64,000 nt of DNA from JACPPO01 sp965262505 (GTDB taxonomy: Bacteria > Acidobacteriota > Vicinamibacteria > Vicinamibacterales > UBA2999), in assembly GCA_965262505.1 (NCBI GenBank), contig CBDHFM010000014.1, positions 1-64,000 of the forward strand, written 5' to 3'. The translations under genes and the position numbers were made by a program. Position 1 is the stretch's first letter. Each line of letters begins with the position of its first letter. A model generated the notes under the pieces. It did no database searches. It saw nothing but the letters and a program-made list of their open reading frames with translations, and was not told where the DNA came from. Of this stretch, positions 9,221-16,566 are shown piece after piece.

Positions 9221-9747
9221 GACTCCGTTCCCTCTGTCGGCCATTGCCTCGTCTGCCGCCAAACCGAATAGTGCTGCATCCACCGCCTATACAGGGCGAC
9301 CACATGCATCACGTCGTGCTTCCCTGGATTCCACACCGCTATGGCGCCGTAGATGCAGAGCGTTCCGTCCGGCCATCGGTGCGGGCATCCATCCTCGATT
9401 GGTGCTGCGGAGACCACTGGCGCCGTGTTCGGATAGCCGTGCGGCAGCGTCACCGTCACGTCGACAGGCGCCTCGCCACTGAACTCGCGGAAAACAAGCT
9501 GTATCTCCCGCTTGTCGTTGATTGCGATCCGGCAGTGCTCATTCGAGTCGAAGATCCTGTCAAGCTCGGCCGTTATGCGGGACGTCGGAATGTCCGGGAG
9601 AAAGCGCGAGATCGGCACAAGACAGGCCAACTGTTGCCCTTTTCTCTCGATCAGGAATGACGTGCCTTCTTTGGAGACCTCGTCCAGCACCTCGCCCGGC
9701 CTGCTGCGCAACGCCATCATCGACAGTGGCTTGAACTCGATAAACAT
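9217..9747 (-). CDS. E2-like conjugating enzyme with Phd/YefM-like N-terminus
   Basis: A 176-residue protein in two parts. Residues about 8-55 read RSRPGEVLDEV, FLIERKGQQLACLVPIS, which follows the Phd/YefM antitoxin pattern (helix, then strand with RxGxxxAxLVP). Residues about 75-176 are E2-like: VTVTLPHGYPNTAPVVS, then CPHRWPDGTLCIYGAI with the likely catalytic Cys in TLCIY, then WNPGKHD and a C-terminal WMQHYSVWRQTRQWP. The HPN motif of eukaryotic E2s is missing, as in other bacterial E2s. The ATG at 9747 lies 4 bases after the upstream stop; a GTG at 9771 is the alternative start. Its stop overlaps the E1 start. Confidence 0.8.
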   Translation of the reverse strand: MFIEFKPLSMMALRSRPGEVLDEVSKEGTSFLIERKGQQLACLVPISRFLPDIPTSRITAELDRIFDSNEHCRIAINDKREIQLVFREFSGEAPVDVTVTLPHGYPNTAPVVSAAPIEDGCPHRWPDGTLCIYGAIAVWNPGKHDVMHVVALYRRWMQHYSVWRQTRQWPTEGTES

Positions 9748-9751
9748 GGTC

Positions 9752-10126
9752 TTAATGGTCAATCCCGGCACCTGGCCACTTGCCCGTCTGGCGGTATACC
9801 TCGTACTTCGCCAGCCACTTCGCCGCTCGCTGTATCACAAACGTGAGGTTGTGCCGGCCGGGGTTCCACATGCGGGGATGCAGGTAGCAAATTCTGTCGT
9901 TCGGGTACCTGTGCGGCGAAGACTCCAACGCCGGCCTCCTGACGTGCACCTCCGGTATGCCGTTCGGGTAGGACTTCGGAAAGAACACGTTTAGCGTGTA
10001 GATCCCCTTACTGGTCTCCAATGCGACGAGCGCGGTCACTCCTCCTTCAACGGTGGGGTGACCCTCCACGTAGTCGAAGTACTGCTTGGCCGCTTCGATT
10101 TCCAGACGCACTCTCGCCACATTCAT
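9752..10126 (-). CDS. E2-like conjugating enzyme, short form
   Basis: A 124-residue protein consisting only of an E2-like fold: VFFPKSYPNGIPEVHVRRP, then SPHRYPNDRICYLHPRMW with the candidate active-site Cys in RICYL, WNPGRHN, and a C-terminal WLAKYEVYRQTGKWPG. The spacing and the tail (KYxVYRQTGxWP) match the neighbouring E2, so the two probably arose by duplication. Its ATG overlaps the stop of the upstream small gene (ATGA). It may work as a heterodimer with, or as a specificity variant of, the longer E2. Confidence 0.8.
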   Translation of the reverse strand: MNVARVRLEIEAAKQYFDYVEGHPTVEGGVTALVALETSKGIYTLNVFFPKSYPNGIPEVHVRRPALESSPHRYPNDRICYLHPRMWNPGRHNLTFVIQRAAKWLAKYEVYRQTGKWPGAGIDH

Positions 10127-10317
10127 GCTGGCGCACTCCCACAGGCGTACTCCCCGCCCAAGTCCTCTCGCATTGTCAGGGGCTTCTTGTAGCCCCGTTC
10201 TGCCGCATCGCTCCCTCCCCGTTCGCGGATCTCGCCGTTCGGAAGGATCTCAATCGGGGTGTCCTCTTCGGACTCCAGGAGTCTCTCAAGTTCCTGGATC
10301 GTCGGTTTCTTCGCCAT
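10123..10317 (-). CDS. 64-residue protein leading the E2-E2-E1-JAB operon
   Basis: A small, charged protein: a helix (KPTIQELERLLESEEDT), a short strand PIEILPNGEIRERG, then GYKKPLTMREDLGGEYACGS near the end. I do not recognise a family. It is too short and lacks the strand pattern for a convincing beta-grasp ubiquitin-like fold. It ends GSAPA, without a terminal GG, though an internal GG occurs 11-12 residues before the end. The ATG at 10317 has GGAGG eight bases upstream; an ATG-less extension upstream is less likely. As first gene of the operon it could be the modifier, a substrate, or an adaptor. Confidence 0.6.
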   Translation of the reverse strand: MAKKPTIQELERLLESEEDTPIEILPNGEIRERGGSDAAERGYKKPLTMREDLGGEYACGSAPA

Positions 10318-10344
10318 TTCGGTCCTCCACATAGTTAGGACTGT

Positions 10345-10373
10345 AGCGTAACAGTTGCACGGCTTAGCGTCAA
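10345..10373 (-). promoter_or_regulatory. Sigma70-type promoter for the ubiquitin-like operon
   Basis: On the minus strand, TTGACG (10368-10373) and TACGCT (10345-10350) are separated by exactly 17 bases. They lie just upstream of the GGAGG ribosome-binding site and the ATG at 10317, predicting a leader of about 20 nt. The spacing and context make this the best promoter candidate in the window. Confidence 0.55.
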
Positions 10374-10420
10374 TACTATGTAGTTGATATAATTATACAG
10401 TCTGTACGACACTCACCAGC

Positions 10421-10678
10421 ATGACCGCCGCGAAGACAGGTGCGGGCAGACCAAACCGGATTCAGCAGATGAAGAGAACGGTTGCCGCAATCCCGTGGTC
10501 CCTTGTCAGCGTCGCCTTGACGGTTTTGGTCATCCTCTTTGGCACTGGATGGTGTAACGAGTCGCGTCAGAACCGCAGGGTCGTGTTCATCAATAATGGC
10601 CCCTGTCCTCCTGGCTCCACAGAAATCAACCAAGGGCTGGATGACCTTCGGGTCTGTGAGACCCTTTGGGTGCGCTGA
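10421..10678 (+). CDS. Small membrane protein, unknown
   Basis: An 85-residue ORF divergent from the ubiquitin-like operon. It has a basic N-terminus (RPNRIQQMKRT), one membrane segment (LVSVALTVLVILFGTGW) and a 40-residue outer tail with Cys at three positions. TATAAT lies at 10388-10393, but I see no good -35. No family recognised. It may not be a gene at all. Confidence 0.35.
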   Translation: MTAAKTGAGRPNRIQQMKRTVAAIPWSLVSVALTVLVILFGTGWCNESRQNRRVVFINNGPCPPGSTEINQGLDDLRVCETLWVR

Positions 10679-11524
10679 TCCGTCAACTCGGCCGCGGCCC
10701 GGAGCGCGATGAGATAGTCGGCGGCTGCCTGAACCGATGCAGTCCCGCGCGCGAGAAACTTAATGTGCACCTGGACCCACGGGACCGACGCGGGACAGGG
10801 CGCGATCGTGTGGGTGGATCCGGCTCAGGTCAGCGGTACAGCTTGGCTCTTGGCCGTTTTGAGAAGCCTGCTAGAGCCAACCAGACCTTGCGACAGCAGG
10901 CCGCCCACCTTGGTCCGGCAGGTCGCACAGCTGAACGGGCAGGTGACGCACTTAGCCCAGGATTACAGGACGCGCGCCGCGACGTTACGCGGGCGCTCGG
11001 GGTGATGCGCCACGTCGCCCGGGAGCGCGCGCGGGCCGGAACGGTACTTTGGCCCGAGTCGGTAGGGTTAGGTTAGGTGTTCACGAAAGCGGGGCAGGCC
11101 CACATGTCGGACGAGGAAAGACACCCATTAGCTGTCACCATTGCCGGACGCATGGCTTTTCAAAATGCCATCGATCTTTTGAGCGATGAGCAACGCGATC
11201 ACCTTCTGCGCGTGTTGAAGGCACGTTGTTTGCGGATCTCACGAATCCACGCCGAATTGAGGGGCCGTGCGGCTGGGCGGAGGGACGGCGGGCATCGTCT
11301 GCGCCATGTTAGTGAACGGTCGTTCAGAAGGTACGGCGGGCCGGGGGCGGGGGCGCGTGGCATAAAGCGGGTTATGGGACGGCGAGACACGGCGAAGAAC
11401 CCAGCGCCGTCAACGGGGCCACGGCGCGCCACAGGGGCGCCCGAACCGGCCCCGGCCGTGACGCCGCCGCCCGCGCCCCGCGGCGCCGGCGCCTCATGAC
11501 CAGCCCTGGACGCGCCCGCGCGCC
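10679..11524. other. Stretch without a supported gene
   Basis: About 850 bases. The best ORF starts at an ATG at 11104 on the plus strand (HPLAVTIAGRMAFQNAIDLL then SDEQRDHLLRVLKARCL) and could be the start of a short gene, but its second half turns into low-complexity Arg/Pro-rich sequence. Nothing else is convincing. Confidence 0.3.
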
Positions 11525-11683
11525 CCCACGATCAAGCAGCACCTAGCCGCCATCCGTCGGCTGTTCGATTAGTTGGTGACCGGCCAGGTGATGCCCACTA
11601 ACCCGGCCACCTTGGTGCGCGGGCCGACCCACGTCGTCATGACGGGCAAGGCGCCGGTGCTGCAGCCCACCGAAGCGCGGCTG
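11525..11683 (+). pseudogene. Tyrosine recombinase (integrase) fragment
   Basis: The frame reads PTIKQHLAAIRRLFD, a TAG stop at 11570-11572, then LVTGQVMPTNPATLVRGP, THVVMTGKAPVLQPTEARL. This is the end of the core-binding domain of a phage/plasmid integrase, where the stop replaces a Trp codon (TGG to TAG). Neither the N-terminus nor the catalytic domain is present. Fragments of a similar integrase occur at 48.3-48.6 kb. Confidence 0.7.
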
Positions 11684-11760
11684 CACTACACCTATACATG
11701 TAGCTAGTAACGTGACGTTGACAAGGGTCGGTCAGTTAGGTCACACGCTTTTTAGCCTGG

Positions 11761-11797
11761 TAGCTATTTAGCTACTTCGCTATTTAGATAAATAGCG
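11761..11797. promoter_or_regulatory. AT-rich palindromes upstream of parA (centromere or operator candidate)
   Basis: TAGCTATTTAGCTA (11761-11774) is a 14-base palindrome, and CGCTATTTAGATAAATAGCG (11778-11797) is a perfect 20-base palindrome. They lie in the only strongly AT-rich stretch nearby, about 250 bases before parA. A further imperfect inverted repeat around TTCGCTATTATTA and TAATAAGCGAA lies at 11980-12013, closer to the gene. Partition loci often carry such repeats as centromere or autoregulatory sites. The role is inferred. Confidence 0.4.
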
Positions 11798-12044
11798 TCT
11801 GGGTCTCCTCGGCGGCGCGCTGCTGGAGCGCATGATGCACCTGGTGAATGTCAGCGAAGTGGGGCGTGTGTCGCCAACTTCACCAGGAATGCGGAACTCG
11901 TGCCCGTCGTCGCCGATGTTACAGTTCTCGCCGCAGGGAACCTAACTCGTCATTTTTCCGCTTCCATTGCCTTCGCTTTTTCGCTATTATTAACGAAAGG
12001 GCTAATAAGCGAACAGTCGCTTGAGACTAACTTAAAGGCCGTCC

Positions 12045-12716
12045 ATGAAAACAGTCGTGATCGCGTCCCAGAAGGGCGGCAGCGGCAAGACAACGGTCGC
12101 AGCGCATCTGGCCGTCGCCGCCGAGCAGTCTGGACACGGCTCCGCCGTCCTCATCGACACCGACCCGCAGCAGACTCTGGCCACCTGGTGGAAGGTAAGG
12201 GAAGCGGAAGCCCCGAAGCTCGCGCCCGTGACTGTAAGGGAACTGCCAGCGAAGCTGGCCACATTGCGTGAAATGGGCTTCGCCTGGTGCTTCATCGACA
12301 CGCCGCCGGCGCTGACTGAGCAGAACCGGCAAGTCCTGGGATTGGCCGACATCGTCCTTGTCCCGGCGAGGCCAAGCCCGAACGACCTCTGGTCCCTGGG
12401 CGCGACTCTTGACCTGGTCAAGCAATCGGGCACGCCCTTCATCTTCGTGCTCACGCAGGCCAAGGGTAATGCCCGCATCACCGTGCAGACCATGGGCGCG
12501 CTCTCCGGGCACGGCAAGGTATTCGAGGCCATCGTCCACGACAGGGTCGATTACGCTGCCTCGATGACGGACGGCCGCACCGCCCTTGAAATCGCGCCTA
12601 CAGGCCCAGCCGCCGCGGAAACCACGCAGCTTTGGAGCCTGTTGCGGGCACATCTTGATTCTTTAGCGAATATGCGCGAATTAGCTAATGTCGACAAGAG
12701 CGTGATCAATGTCTAA
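12045..12716 (+). CDS. parA: ParA-family partition ATPase
   Basis: A 223-residue ParA/MinD-type ATPase. It begins MKTVVIASQKGGSGKTT, the deviant Walker A with the signature lysine, then VLIDTDPQQTLATWW (Walker A-prime) and CFIDTPPALTEQNR (Walker B), and ILVPARPSPNDLW-like sequence further on. It has no N-terminal HTH, like the small plasmid ParAs (type Ib). The next gene starts 8 bases before its stop. With repA downstream this makes a plasmid maintenance module: it should move plasmid copies apart together with a small DNA-binding partner. Confidence 0.85.
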   Translation: MKTVVIASQKGGSGKTTVAAHLAVAAEQSGHGSAVLIDTDPQQTLATWWKVREAEAPKLAPVTVRELPAKLATLREMGFAWCFIDTPPALTEQNRQVLGLADIVLVPARPSPNDLWSLGATLDLVKQSGTPFIFVLTQAKGNARITVQTMGALSGHGKVFEAIVHDRVDYAASMTDGRTALEIAPTGPAAAETTQLWSLLRAHLDSLANMRELANVDKSVINV

Positions 12717-12972
12717 GAAACCATCAACCATCGACGCCAGCACCGTCCTTGCCACGAAGGAGAAATCGCCAGGCGTGCGCTCTACGGGCGCGCTCCAGCG
12801 TGGGCAGACCGTCACCGAGACGCTGGTCGATCTCAATTTCAAAGTGCCCGCCGACTTCCGGCAGCACTTCAAGCAGCTCGCGCTTAATGCGCGGCTGAAG
12901 AACATCCAGCTCCTCAACAGGGCCGTCGAGGCCTACGAACGGGAGCAGGGAAGAGAAGAGAACGGACGCTAG
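12709..12972 (+). CDS. Small partition/ribbon-helix-helix-like protein
   Basis: An 87-residue protein. The N-terminal third is basic and probably disordered. The rest, TVTETLVDLNFKVPADFRQH then FKQLALNARLKNIQLLNRAV, has the strand-helix-helix order of ParG/CopG-like DNA-binding proteins (VDLNFKVPADFRQHF is the strand plus turn). It overlaps parA by 8 bases, where a ParB-type partner is expected, and repA follows 6 bases later. Centromere-binding partner and operon repressor is the natural guess. Confidence 0.65.
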   Translation: MSKKPSTIDASTVLATKEKSPGVRSTGALQRGQTVTETLVDLNFKVPADFRQHFKQLALNARLKNIQLLNRAVEAYEREQGREENGR

Positions 12973-12978
12973 ACACCG

Positions 12979-13920
12979 ATGCCCAAAGACGGCTCCGGCT
13001 TCACTCCCATTGGCGACATCCTGCCGTCCCTCGTCCGGCCGCAACACAGGCCCATTTCGCGCATTGAGGAACGACTCATCGAGCCAGTTCTCGACAGCGC
13101 CGAAATCCTTTACCAGCATTCGGTCCTGTGCCAGACCTGCATGCCTTACCGCGATCCCGGCGGAGAAAAGATTTGGCTCAGGCACAATGGCAATATCCGC
13201 CTTGAGCTTCAGGCCGGGCGTGTCCTCGACCCCAACCTTGACGAGGTGGTCGATGTCGGGCTGCCATTCGGGCCGAAGCCGCGCCTCGTCTTCTATCACC
13301 TCAACGCCGAGGCGATGCGCACGCAGTCGCCCGTCGTCGCCCTCGAAGACAGTCTGACGGCTTTCGTGAAACGTACCCTTAAGCTCGACGTCGGCGGCAG
13401 GACCATCCGCTCAGTCAAGGACCAGCTCAACCGGCTGGCTGCGGCGGATTTCCGGTTCTATGTGAAGTATCAGGACCACGCCGTGACGGTGAAGGGAACC
13501 GTCATCGAGGGGCTCGACCTCTGGGTTTCAAAGGACGAGCGCCAGCGCGTCCTTTGGCCCTCGGTCGTGCAGTTCTCGCAGCGTTACTTCCAGAGCCTGC
13601 TCGCCCATGCCGTGCCGCTCAACGAGAATGCCGTCGCCAAACTGTCACACAGCGCCATGGGGCTCGACATCTACACCTGGCTCGCCCAGCGACTGCACCG
13701 CGTGAGCCCGTCCAAGCCCGCGCTTGTGCCGTGGGTCTCGCTCTACGAGCAGTTCGGCCACGGTTATAAGCGCATCCGCGACTTCCGGCGCGTTTTCGTG
13801 CGCACCCTGAAGTTCGTCAAGATCGTCTATCACGAGGCGCGCCTTGTCTCGGACGACAAGGGGCTGCGTCTCTGGAACAGCCCTCCGCCCGTGCCGCGAC
13901 GTCTCGTGCAAGTAAAGTGA
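12979..13920 (+). CDS. repA: Plasmid replication initiator RepA
   Basis: A 313-residue plasmid RepA-type initiator. Recognisable blocks are LPFGPKPRLVFYHLNAEAMR near 90, a long central stretch with SVKDQLNRLAAADFRFY near 150, LSHSAMGLDIYTWLAQRLHR near 220, and FGHGYKRIRDFRRVFVRTLK near 265, the family order for winged-helix RepA proteins of broad-host plasmids. It lies 6 bases after the small partition gene, and iterons start about 95 bases after its stop. I read it as the initiator of this replicon. Confidence 0.8.
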   Translation: MPKDGSGFTPIGDILPSLVRPQHRPISRIEERLIEPVLDSAEILYQHSVLCQTCMPYRDPGGEKIWLRHNGNIRLELQAGRVLDPNLDEVVDVGLPFGPKPRLVFYHLNAEAMRTQSPVVALEDSLTAFVKRTLKLDVGGRTIRSVKDQLNRLAAADFRFYVKYQDHAVTVKGTVIEGLDLWVSKDERQRVLWPSVVQFSQRYFQSLLAHAVPLNENAVAKLSHSAMGLDIYTWLAQRLHRVSPSKPALVPWVSLYEQFGHGYKRIRDFRRVFVRTLKFVKIVYHEARLVSDDKGLRLWNSPPPVPRRLVQVK

Positions 13921-13982
13921 ATACCATGGTATACAGCCCTTCGCGCCAGCGCGGGTCCAGAACCAGCCGCTGAGGCCACGCT

Positions 13983-14159
13983 TGTGGAAAACCCTGTGAA
14001 ATCAGTAAGTTATCCACGGGCACTTTGTCGCGCTCTCTACGGGCACTTTGTCGCGGTTTGGCACGGGCACTTTGTCGCACAAACCGTTAGTACAAATCTT
14101 ACCGATAGTTATTCCGATAGTAAGGCTGGTTGCGTTTATGGAAAACTTCGTTTTCCACA
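13983..14159. other. Putative iteron-type replication origin
   Basis: Downstream of repA. DnaA-box-like sites lie at 13983-13991 (minus strand, TTTTCCACA), 14010-14017 (TTATCCAC) and 14151-14159 (TTTTCCACA). Three iterons sit between them, then an AT-richer stretch (14085-14140). GGAAAAC and GTTTTCC at 14140-14156 form a 7-bp stem. Initiator gene, iterons, DnaA boxes and AT-rich DNA together fit an iteron-controlled oriV. Confidence 0.7.
14016..14078 (+). repeat. Three iterons
   Basis: ACGGGCACTTTGTCGC occurs three times as exact 16-base copies at 14016-14031, 14039-14054 and 14063-14078. The starts are 23 and 24 bases apart, about two helical turns, as for RepA-binding iterons. Confidence 0.8.
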
Positions 14160-14428
14160 AGCCGCCCGGCCCCAGTAAAACATTCCTCATTAAGGGGAAC
14201 AAGCACGGACCATGCCGACCCCACAGTGAGGCATAGAAGGGAAGCCTCCCCGACCGGCTAACGCGTAACCGATCAGTCCGGTCTATCCCCAACGTGTGCA
14301 GGGAAACCAGCAGGACGTCGGTCTCATCGTGCGTTGGGAAAGGGCAGGGGAGTGGCGCACCGCTGATTACAGGCAGATGCGCCCCCCCAGGAGCACCCAT
14401 ACGCGACGAATCGACTAAAGTAATTTAA

Positions 14429-14719
14429 ATGACTGCCCAGGTTCACAACGAGGATCTGTCTTTCACCGTCCACGTCTTCAAGGAGGGGGACGTCTTTATT
14501 GCGTACGTGCCACAGCTCGACGTGTCGAGCTGTGGAGATACGGCGACCGCCGTGCGTCGCAATATCCAGGACGCAGTCAGCCTGTTGTTGGAAACGTCCA
14601 AAGAACGAGGGACCTTAACGGAGATTTTAGAGGAGGCGGGCTACCGTCACGAGGGGAGACACTGGCTGCCACCGGAGCACATATCCCTCGACCGGCTGAG
14701 CGTCAACCTGCCGGGCTAG
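14429..14719 (+). CDS. hicB: HicB-family antitoxin
   Basis: A 96-residue protein with the HicB pattern: FTVHVFKEGDVFIAYVPQLD followed by VSSCGDTATAVRRNIQDAV, a partial RNase H-like fold. The C-terminal tail is short and has no clear HTH. hicA follows with no gap (stop 14717-14719, next start 14720). It should block the HicA RNase and, with it, repress the operon. Placed next to repA, it may stabilise the plasmid. Confidence 0.8.
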   Translation: MTAQVHNEDLSFTVHVFKEGDVFIAYVPQLDVSSCGDTATAVRRNIQDAVSLLLETSKERGTLTEILEEAGYRHEGRHWLPPEHISLDRLSVNLPG

Positions 14720-14953
14720 ATGCCACCCCTTCGTCCTATTCACTACAGGGACCTCGTCGCCGTCTTTGAAAAAGATGGCTTTTTATTCAGCCGCCAGCGT
14801 GGAGATCATCTGGCCTACACCAAGTCTGGTGTAACGCGACCCTTGGTCATCCCCACGTACCGGACGGTTCCGACGTTCATCATTAAAAATCTTCTCCGGA
14901 GTGCCGGCATGAGTCGAGACCGCTATTTCGAGCTCCTCGGTCGCAAACGCTGA
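14720..14953 (+). CDS. hicA: HicA-family mRNA interferase toxin
   Basis: A 77-residue HicA-type protein with a dsRBD-like fold: RDLVAVFEKDGFLFSRQRGD then HLAYTKSGVTRPLVIPTYRT, where the GDH histidine is the expected catalytic residue, and a C-terminal IIKNLLRSAGMSRDRYFELL. It is intact, unlike the IS-split copy at 35.3-36.4 kb. From its stop to the IS at 15189 I see no gene. Confidence 0.8.
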   Translation: MPPLRPIHYRDLVAVFEKDGFLFSRQRGDHLAYTKSGVTRPLVIPTYRTVPTFIIKNLLRSAGMSRDRYFELLGRKR

Positions 14954-15235
14954 GATGCGCTACTTCCACGGGACACGCGCAACGGTGATGACGTCTCCCA
15001 ACGCCTGCGCCAGTTGGCCTCCCGCACCGGGCGAAGCAGGTCTATGCGCTCGTATTTACGGTTTAAGCGCGGGTTGTTGCGGTGCCGCTCCAGGGCTGGC
15101 CGAACCCAGCCGGGAAGGTTTCCGCCAGCGCCACCACCAGAAACGCAGGCCGTGCTAGCGCGCCGCGGCTTGGCGGGCCGATCGTTCCTGTGAGGCGCCC
15201 CCAGTTTTCTTGGACACGGATTAAGGGAGAATCCG

Positions 15236-15690
15236 ATGTCAAAGGAGGTGGGGGGCATGGTTAGGTCGAGGCGAGTGCAGGGAGCGGAGTCGGCGCCGAC
15301 CCCGCGGCGGTTGGGGCGGGGGCTTTGGCGCCCGGGCAGCGGTGGAGCGCGAGCCGGAAACGGGACGTGGTTCTGCGGCTGCTGCGCGGCGAGTCGCTGG
15401 AGATGGTCTCGCGTGAAGTCGGGGTAGAGCTCTATCGCCTGGAGGCGTGGCAGGCGCGGGCGCTGGCCGGTCTCGAGCTCGGTCTGAAGGCGCAGGGCGG
15501 TGAGCCGCTGGCCGCCGAGCTGGATGCCGCCACGCGCCACATTGGCGAGCTGTCGATGGAGATTGAGCTGTTGCGCGAGCGTGCCCGCGCAGCTACGGTC
15601 TCAAGCGGGTGTGTGGAACGTGGGAGAGGTCGCGCTCTGCGCTCTACGCGCGGCGGGCTTGTTTGCGGCGCCCAGAGCGGGGTGATGGCC
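15236..15690 (+). pseudogene. IS3-like orfA, frame disrupted
   Basis: OrfA-type HTH and coiled coil: SASRKRDVVLRLLRGESLEM then LYRLEAWQARALAG and ATRHIGELSMEIELLRERAR. The sequence before 15325 (MVRSRRVQGAESAP) belongs in front of it but lies in another frame, so a shift occurs around 15320. Homology ends near 15590, where the orfB frame takes over. Confidence 0.6.
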
Positions 15691-16457
15691 CGGGGCGCCG
15701 CGGGCCGACGCCCGCACTGTCGGATGCGCAGCTGCTGGCGGCCATTCGCAGCGACCTGGCCCGCTCCCCGTTCCAGGGCGAGGGCCATCGCAAGGTCCAC
15801 GCGCGGCGGCGGATCCTCGACCGGATCCGAGTCTCCCGGACGCGGGTGTTGCGCGTGATGCGCACGCAGGGGCTGCTCTCGCCGCACCGCGGGCGGCAGG
15901 GTGAGATGAACGCGCACGAGGGGACGATTGTCACCTCGGCGCCCGACGTCATGTGGGGGACTGACGGCGTGCGGGTGTTCACCGCGGAGGACGGCTGGGT
16001 CTGGACCTTCGCGGCAGTCGACCACTGGAACGCCGAGTGCGTGGGCTGGCATGTGTGCAAGGTGGGGAACCGTTTCGCGGCCCTCGAGCCGATCGCGCAA
16101 GGGCTCGGGCGACTCTCCGGCTCGGTCGAGGCGGACGTGGCCCGCGGGCTGGCGCTACGAATGGATCACGGCAGCCAGTATCTATCGGACCACTTCCTCA
16201 ATCAGCTTCGGTACTGGGGCATCCACCCCAGCTTCGCCTTCGTTGAAGAGCCGGAAACCAACGGGGTCGTCGAGCGCTGGAATCGTACGCTCAAGGAGCA
16301 AGCCGTCTACGGCCGGGTCTTTCGAAACCTCGACGATGTGCGCGCGGCCGTTGCTGCGTTCGTCGAACGCTACAACCAGTGCTGGCGCCTCGAAAAGCTG
16401 GCGTATCGCACGCCAAGCGAAGCGCGCGAGCAATACGAGCTACGCCATGCCGCGTAG
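15591..16457 (+). CDS. IS3-like orfB transposase (DDE)
   Basis: Reading begins around SYGLKRVCGTWERSRSALYA near 15591, in a frame different from orfA, so expression needs a frameshift or internal start (first GTG-type start near 15609). An HTH_21-like LARSPFQGEGHRKVHARRRI precedes the rve domain: the first Asp in MWGTDGVRVF, the second in RMDHGSQYLSDHF, and Glu in EPETNGVVERWNRTLKEQ. All three catalytic acids are present. It probably moves this IS. Confidence 0.75.
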   Translation, partial: SYGLKRVCGTWERSRSALYARRACLRRPERGDGPGRRGPTPALSDAQLLAAIRSDLARSPFQGEGHRKVHARRRILDRIRVSRTRVLRVMRTQGLLSPHRGRQGEMNAHEGTIVTSAPDVMWGTDGVRVFTAEDGWVWTFAAVDHWNAECVGWHVCKVGNRFAALEPIAQGLGRLSGSVEADVARGLALRMDHGSQYLSDHFLNQLRYWGIHPSFAFVEEPETNGVVERWNRTLKEQAVYGRVFRNLDDVRAAVAAFVERYNQCWRLEKLAYRTPSEAREQYELRHAA

Positions 16458-16566
16458 CGCAAACGTGTGTCCAAGAAACCGGGTGCGGTACAGGCCGATC
16501 GTTCCTGTTAACGGGACTTATCGGTAGGAATTCTAGTACGCGCAGCGAGCCGACGATAGAACAGTC

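Larger units (their letters stand above)
15189..16492 (+). mobile_element. Insertion sequence with a DDE transposase (IS3-like) and 13-bp flanking repeats
   Basis: The terminal inverted repeats begin TGTGAGGCGC on the left and TGTACCGCAC on the right (reverse complement), then share a CTTGGACAC block. A 13-base direct repeat (GGCCGATCGTTCC) abuts both ends, at 15176-15188 and 16493-16505. It looks like a target duplication and suggests a recent insertion. The TGT...ACA ends and long duplication resemble IS481-type elements, while the two-frame transposase resembles IS3. Confidence 0.7.

Noticed and set aside
10388..10393. TATAAT as a plus-strand promoter for the small gene at 10421
   Set aside because: No acceptable -35 lies 16-18 bases upstream, so I did not list it as a promoter.
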